From Nocardia cyriacigeorgica GUH-2 (GTDB lineage Bacteria > Actinomycetota > Actinomycetes > Mycobacteriales > Mycobacteriaceae): a stretch of 64,000 nucleotides of DNA. Positions within the stretch are counted from its first letter, which is position 1. Each line of letters opens with the position of its first letter. Where the stretch lies: NCBI RefSeq assembly GCF_000284035.1, contig NC_016887.1:2418001-2482000 (forward strand), read 5' to 3'. The translations under genes were made by a program, and so were the position numbers. The notes under the pieces were generated by a model. That model was not told the DNA's origin. It did not search any database and saw only the letters and a program-made list of their open reading frames with translations. Below, piece by piece: positions 60,002 to 64,000 of this stretch.

Positions 60002-60795
60002 GGAACGGGCTTGCGCACCAAGATCTCCAGACGTACGAAGGTCTGGGCGTAACTGCCGTCCGGGGCGCGCAATTCGTCGACTGCGCCGGCCAGTTCATCG
60101 GCCAGTCGTGCGTGTTCGGCGGGTGGCGCCTGGCGGGTCAGCGATACCGCCGCGGTGGTGCGCAGCATGTCGGCGAGTTGGTCGCGGGTGAACGGGCGGC
60201 GCTGGGGGACCGCGCGTACGCCGTCATCGGGGATGTCGAACCCTTCCTCGGCGAGCAGACCGGCCACCGGCTCGGGTTCCGGGAACGGCTCGGGTGGGCG
60301 CAGGTCGTTGTCGCGGGCGATGCGACCGATGAGCCGGATCAGTTCGGCCGCGTTACCCGCCGCCGCGGACTCGGAGTGATACCAGCCATCGGGGCGCAGC
60401 ACCCGGTGCACGGCGGCGAAGACCCGCGGGTAAGCCGAGATCGGCAGCCAGTGCAACATCGCGCGACTGACCACGAGGTCGACCGTCCGAGCAGGGATCA
60501 GGCGGTCGAAATCGGTGGCCGAAGCGGTGACGAACTCCAGGTCGGCGCCGGCCCGGCGCCGCGCGGTAGCGAGCATGGACGGGTCCTGATCGACTCCGAT
60601 GACGAGCCCGTCGGGCACCAGCGCAGCGAGTTTCGCGGTGAATTCGCCGGTACCGCATCCGAGATCGACCACCGTATCCCACGCACGCGGCGGGTGGCGG
60701 GTCAGGAACCAGTCGTCGACCGCGCGATGATGCTCGGCGGCGGCCGAGTACTCCTCGCCGCGCCAGCCTGCGCCGGCATGCCCGCCAGGGGTCAT
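59998..60795 (-). CDS. Class I SAM-dependent methyltransferase
   Basis: A 265-residue protein. The SAM-binding motif I is VVDLGCGTGEFTAKLA near 40-55, motif II is GVDQDPSMLATAR, and DLVVSRAMLHWL and VHRVLRPDGWYH complete the Rossmann fold. The overall shape resembles trans-aconitate or UbiE/COQ5-like methyltransferases. The substrate is unknown. The start is uncertain: ATG 60795 is used, and ATG 60813 would add six residues; neither has a strong ribosome site. Confidence 0.85.
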   Translation of the reverse strand: MTPGGHAGAGWRGEEYSAAAEHHRAVDDWFLTRHPPRAWDTVVDLGCGTGEFTAKLAALVPDGLVIGVDQDPSMLATARRRAGADLEFVTASATDFDRLIPARTVDLVVSRAMLHWLPISAYPRVFAAVHRVLRPDGWYHSESAAAGNAAELIRLIGRIARDNDLRPPEPFPEPEPVAGLLAEEGFDIPDDGVRAVPQRRPFTRDQLADMLRTTAAVSLTRQAPPAEHARLADELAGAVDELRAPDGSYAQTFVRLEILVRKPVP

Positions 60796-60892
60796 GGTTC
60801 CGATGCTAGTCATGCGGCAGCGGGGGTGCTCGATCGTCGAGCCCCCCGCTGCCGGTGTGTGCGCGGACCAGGTCGCGGTGGGGCGGGCAACC

Positions 60893-61834
60893 TCAGCCCG
60901 CGGTGCGCAGGGTGAAGGCGGCGGTGCGGACGGTGTCGCCGTGCTTGAAGTCCAGGAACAGCCGGTAGGTGCCGGGGCCGGGGACGGCGGTGTGGAAGGA
61001 GACCTCCGGCCCGGGTGCGGTGATGCCGTCACCGGGTTCACCGTTCGGGTGGACGTGGACGTAGGCGAGATCGCCGGCGCGAATGACGACGAGGTGACCG
61101 TATGCGGCGAGGTAGGGCTGCAGATCGGTGACCGGAGCGCCGTCCTTGCGCACTGTCAGGGTGAGCAGGCTGCCCGCGCCGGTGCTGAGGTCGCCCGTCA
61201 GCTCGACCTCGTAGCCGTCGACGTGGTAGGTGCGCACCGGCTCCGGAACCTGATGCGGCGCATACTCACCCGCCACCGCCAGATCCGCGCCCAGGGTGAT
61301 CGTCTTGCCGAGCGCCTGCGGTGCGATGTCGGTGAACACCCGGTAGGCGCCGGCCGCCGGCAGGTTCAATCGCACCGACCAGGTGCCATCGGCCGCCAGC
61401 TCCGGATGCACGTGCCAAAAGCCGGTCAGCTCGCGCGGCACGACGATCAGGTGCAGTTCCTTGTCGTGAATCGGGGAGTAGGCGGTGACCGGCCGGCCAT
61501 CGGGGCCGATGATCCGGAACCGGAAATCGACGTCGCCGGGCTGCAGGATCGTGTCGGCCAGTTCGAGGGTGTAGCCGTCCTGGGTGATCAGCAGGCCACC
61601 GGGGAATTCGGCTGCGCCGTGGGCGGCGTGATCGCCGTGAGTCGCGGCGTGCCCGGTCGGCGCGTGGGCGCTGTGGGCTGCGTGGTCGCCATGATTTGCG
61701 CCGGGGCCGGCGGAGGCCGAGTGGGCGTTGTGGTCACCGTGAATTTCACCAGCCGCCGGTGCGTGGTTGGCGTGACCTGCCTGCGCCTTGTGGGCGTGGT
61801 GTGCGGAATGGTCGGCGTGGGAATTGGTGCTCAT
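60893..61834 (-). CDS. His-rich tandem-domain protein, putative copper-binding
   Basis: A 313-residue protein. Residues 1 to about 80 are a His/Ala/Gly-rich segment with about 20 histidines (HADHSAHHAHKA, GDHAAHSAHA). Two related beta-rich domains follow (about 85-195 and 205-313), each with a strand ending in HVHP: ELHLIVVPRELTGFWHVHPE and HLVVIRAGDLAYVHVHPN. No signal peptide is seen from this start. ATG 61834 is chosen because GAGGACC lies just upstream; in-frame ATGs further up approach the operator. A perfect copper-type box precedes the gene. Confidence 0.82.
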   Translation of the reverse strand: MSTNSHADHSAHHAHKAQAGHANHAPAAGEIHGDHNAHSASAGPGANHGDHAAHSAHAPTGHAATHGDHAAHGAAEFPGGLLITQDGYTLELADTILQPGDVDFRFRIIGPDGRPVTAYSPIHDKELHLIVVPRELTGFWHVHPELAADGTWSVRLNLPAAGAYRVFTDIAPQALGKTITLGADLAVAGEYAPHQVPEPVRTYHVDGYEVELTGDLSTGAGSLLTLTVRKDGAPVTDLQPYLAAYGHLVVIRAGDLAYVHVHPNGEPGDGITAPGPEVSFHTAVPGPGTYRLFLDFKHGDTVRTAAFTLRTAG

Positions 61835-61885
61835 GATCGTGGTCCTCGGTTCGTCGTCTCGTGGCTGTCCGTCTGTCATGAACAT

Positions 61886-61902
61886 ATACCCCCTGGGGGT
61901 AT
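61886..61902. promoter_or_regulatory. Copper-type operator box before the His-rich protein gene
   Basis: ATACCCCCTGGGGGTAT is a perfect 17-bp palindrome containing TACCC-N5-GGGTA, the same architecture as at 51813-51827. It lies 52 nt before the start codon of the minus-strand gene and may cover its promoter. Confidence 0.7.
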
Positions 61903-62047
61903 CTAGCAACGCAACTTCCAGTGATCCCGATCACAGCATCGCGCATAATTTTGGCCGGCGATGTCGATTACCGCCCCCGTGGATCCGACGTTCCGGGCGA
62001 GGATGGACCGAACCGGTCCGTCACCAGCACCAGACCGAGGAGCGCTC

Positions 62048-62440
62048 ATGAAGTACGTGATCCTGATTCATTCCAACCCGCAGCCGTGGGGACACCCCAC
62101 CGGCGACTTCCTGCCCGAGGTGCAGGCCCTGCCCGAGCCGGAGCGGGAGCGGATCAACGCCGATTTCGAGCGGTTGCTCACCGAGATGCAGGACAACGGC
62201 GAGCTGGTGGGTGGTGAGGCGCTCGGCGCGCCGGAGGCGGCCCGGCTCTACCGCTGGGAGGACGGCAAACCGCTGCCCACCGACGGCCCCTATTCGGAGG
62301 CGAAGGAGCATCTGGCGGGGTTCTTCCTGATCGACGTCGACAGCCTCGAGCGCGCCGAACAGATCGCCGCGCAGTTCGCGGGACCGGGCGAAACGGTCGA
62401 ACTGCGCCCCACCATGTGGCCGGGCGGCGACGACCAGTGA
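62048..62440 (+). CDS. YciI/DGPF-family protein linked to an ECF42 sigma factor
   Basis: A 130-residue ferredoxin-like (dimeric alpha/beta barrel) protein starting MKYVILIHSNPQ. The DGPF motif reads TDGPYSEAKEHLAGFFLIDVDS (from about residue 78), followed by VELRPTMW. Genes of this family are the usual targets and partners of ECF42 sigma factors, but their biochemical role is unresolved. ATG 62048 has GAGGAG upstream. It overlaps the sigma factor gene by 4 nt. Confidence 0.9.
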   Translation: MKYVILIHSNPQPWGHPTGDFLPEVQALPEPERERINADFERLLTEMQDNGELVGGEALGAPEAARLYRWEDGKPLPTDGPYSEAKEHLAGFFLIDVDSLERAEQIAAQFAGPGETVELRPTMWPGGDDQ

Positions 62441-63684
62441 GCGCGGAGGCGGTGGGACAGGTGTGGCGTCGGGAGGCGCCGCATGTGCTCACCGCCCTGT
62501 TGCGCAGGCATGGCGACCTCGGCGAGTGCGAGGACGCCGCGCAGGAAGCCGCCGAGGCCGCGGCGGCGCAGTGGGCCCGCGACGGGGTGCCGGACAATCC
62601 GCGCGGGTGGCTGATCCGGGTGGCGTCGCGGCGCCTGATCGACCGGCAGCGTGCCGATCGCGCCCGGGCCGAACGCGAAGACGCCGTGATGCGAGCCCGC
62701 CCCGCCGACGATGGCCTCGCACCGGCGGCGGACGCCGATCCGCCCGCGACCGGCGACGACACCCTGCGCCTGTTCCTGCTCTGCTGTCATCCGAGCCTGA
62801 GTCGTCCCTCGCAGGTCGCATTGACACTGCATGCCGTGGCCGGACTGAGCACCGCCGAGATCGCGGCTGCCTACCTGGTGCCGGAACGCACCATGGCCCA
62901 GCGGCTCTCCCGCGCCCGAGCCGGATTGCGCACCGCGGGAGCGACTTTCGACCTGCCCGCCGCGAGCGAACTCCCGGCTCGGGTCGCGGCGGTGCTCGAC
63001 GTGTGCCATCTGCTGTTCACCGAGGGCCACACCCGCACCGGCGGGACCGCGGTGCTCGACCCGGGCTTGGCCGGCGAGGCGATCCGCCTGACCCGGCAAC
63101 TGCACCTCCTGGTGCCCGATCACGACGAGGTCGCCGGCGCCCTGGCCCTCATGCTCCTCACCCACGCCCGTGCCGCCACCCGCAGCGACCACGGCGATCT
63201 GGTCCCACTCGCCGAACAGGACCGCAGCCGGTGGGATCCTGCGTTGATCGCCGAGGGCGTGCGCATCCTCGAAACCGTCCTGCCGCGCGGCCATGTCGGC
63301 CGCTACCAGCTCCAGGCCGCGATTGCCGCCGTCCATGCCGAGGCGCCCACCTGGGAGTCGACCGACTGGGCGCAGATCTGCGTCCTCTACGCGATGCTCG
63401 CCCGGCTGGCGCCGAGCCCGGCCGTCACGCTCAATCGCGCGGTGGCCGTCGCCATGGCCTTCGGCCCCGGCCGGGGCCTCGCCCTGATCGAGCCGCTGCT
63501 GAGCGACCCGGCCATGCGCCGCCACCACCGCACGCACGCCGTCCGCGCTCACCTGTTGGAAATGTCCGGCGACCACACCGGGGCGCTGGCGAGCTACGCC
63601 GAAGCTGCTCGGCTGAGCACGAGCCTTCCCGAGCAGCGCTACCTCAATGCTCGAATGCGGCGCCTGGCTGTGGATTCGGACTGA
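62437..63684 (+). CDS. ECF42-type RNA polymerase sigma factor with TPR-like C-terminal domain
   Basis: A 415-residue sigma factor. Region 2 is WRREAPHVLTALLRRHGDLGECEDAAQEA, followed by WLIRVASRRLIDRQR. Region 4 contains LTLHAVAGLSTAEIAAAYLVPERTMAQRLSRAR. The long C-terminal region (about 175-415) has the ECF42 pattern VLYLLFTEGH, seen here as CHLLFTEGHTRTGG, then LTRQLHLLVPDHDEVAGALALMLL and the helix repeats YQLQAAIAAVHAEA and NRAVAVAMAFGPGRGLALIEPL. GTG 62437 overlaps the YciI gene stop, so the pair is co-translated. Confidence 0.92.
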   Translation: MSAEAVGQVWRREAPHVLTALLRRHGDLGECEDAAQEAAEAAAAQWARDGVPDNPRGWLIRVASRRLIDRQRADRARAEREDAVMRARPADDGLAPAADADPPATGDDTLRLFLLCCHPSLSRPSQVALTLHAVAGLSTAEIAAAYLVPERTMAQRLSRARAGLRTAGATFDLPAASELPARVAAVLDVCHLLFTEGHTRTGGTAVLDPGLAGEAIRLTRQLHLLVPDHDEVAGALALMLLTHARAATRSDHGDLVPLAEQDRSRWDPALIAEGVRILETVLPRGHVGRYQLQAAIAAVHAEAPTWESTDWAQICVLYAMLARLAPSPAVTLNRAVAVAMAFGPGRGLALIEPLLSDPAMRRHHRTHAVRAHLLEMSGDHTGALASYAEAARLSTSLPEQRYLNARMRRLAVDSD

Positions 63685-63771
63685 ACCGGCGGGCTCTCGG
63701 AAGCCCGATGGACCGTCGCTGGTTTCTGCCGGTGGCTGCTGATCTAATGGCGTGATCGGAAGGAGCCGAGG

Positions 63772-64000
63772 GTGCGGGAGACGATGGGGGACGGGCGGTC
63801 GCCGGAACCGTCGCGGGCAGTCAGCGGCTGGACCACCGGCCTGATGTGTGTGGCGATCGTGGCCGGCGGGGTGATCGCCGGAGGGTTGTTGCATGAACCC
63901 GAGCGGGAACTGACGACGGCGCCACCGACCACAACGAGCATGGCGCCGCAGCCGGCCGAGGAACACACGTATGTGACTCCTCCGGTGACGTACCCGACTC
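63772..64000 (+). CDS. Membrane-anchored or secreted protein, 5' part (cut by window end)
   Basis: An open frame from GTG 63772, preceded by GGAAGGAG, runs to the window edge (76 residues). About 18 hydrophilic residues are followed by one hydrophobic helix (GLMCVAIVAGGVIAGGLL) and then a Pro/Thr-rich extracytoplasmic stretch (TTAPPTTTSMAPQPAEE). This looks like a type II membrane anchor or uncleaved signal. No family can be assigned from this part. Confidence 0.7.
   Translation, partial: MRETMGDGRSPEPSRAVSGWTTGLMCVAIVAGGVIAGGLLHEPERELTTAPPTTTSMAPQPAEEHTYVTPPVTYPT

Overview
The window is a high-GC actinobacterial chromosome segment, most likely Nocardia. The 16S rRNA gene is of the Nocardia type. 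The gene order mpg - tyrS - (TPR protein) - HAD phosphatase - small hypothetical - tlyA - nadK - recN - steA - mctB/steB - pyrG - Nudix - xerD - parA - scpA - scpB - rluB - cmk - der follows the Mycobacterium tuberculosis Rv1688-Rv1713 block. Two insertions break that order here: a complete rRNA operon after tyrS, and a gluconate uptake/kinase pair (gntP-gntK) after recN. No tRNA gene, CRISPR array or intact insertion sequence was seen.

Layout. 0-4 kb: the tail of an unknown gene, an ECF41 (SigJ-like) sigma factor, 3-methyladenine glycosylase, a DoxX-type membrane protein and tyrS. 4-9.8 kb: the rrn operon 16S-23S-5S, with two upstream promoters, no tRNA in the spacer, an unusual run of five hairpins between 23S and 5S, and a strong terminator. 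9.8-32.1 kb: the conserved core (TPR protein with a giant Arg/Gly-rich disordered region, rRNA methylation, NAD kinase, DNA repair, cytokinesis, CTP synthesis, chromosome segregation and condensation, rRNA pseudouridylation, CMP kinase, EngA). 32.2-38.4 kb: a fructose PTS locus (HPr, EIIABC-Fru, 1-phosphofructokinase, DeoR regulator, divergent Enzyme I).

38.4-54.3 kb is the most interesting accessory region. It holds a general-stress sigma module (STAS antagonist, PAS-ANTAR protein, RsbW-like anti-sigma factor, SigF/SigB-type sigma factor) among small stress-type genes: CsbD, a ferritin-like miniprotein, a Cys-rich protein, a BON protein, a large catalase, and an operon with a UdgX-type uracil-DNA glycosylase. 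At least six promoters in this stretch have the same architecture, G(A/T)TT-N15-GGGTA, which fits a sigma-F/B regulon clustered around its own regulator.

51.8-64 kb: a CPH-type copper P-type ATPase and a His-rich tandem-domain protein about 8 kb apart. Both are preceded by TACCC-N5-GGGTA copper-type operator boxes. Between and after them lie a DHA2 drug exporter with three C-terminal beta-sandwich repeats, a four-helix membrane protein, a decayed quinone oxidoreductase next to an intact ArsR regulator, a methyltransferase, an ECF42 sigma factor paired with its YciI/DGPF gene, and the start of a membrane-anchored protein cut by the window edge.

Together the genes cover translation and replication housekeeping in the left half and sugar phosphotransfer, stress response, redox defence and metal handling in the right half. 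Family calls come from motifs read directly in the translated sequence. No database search was possible.
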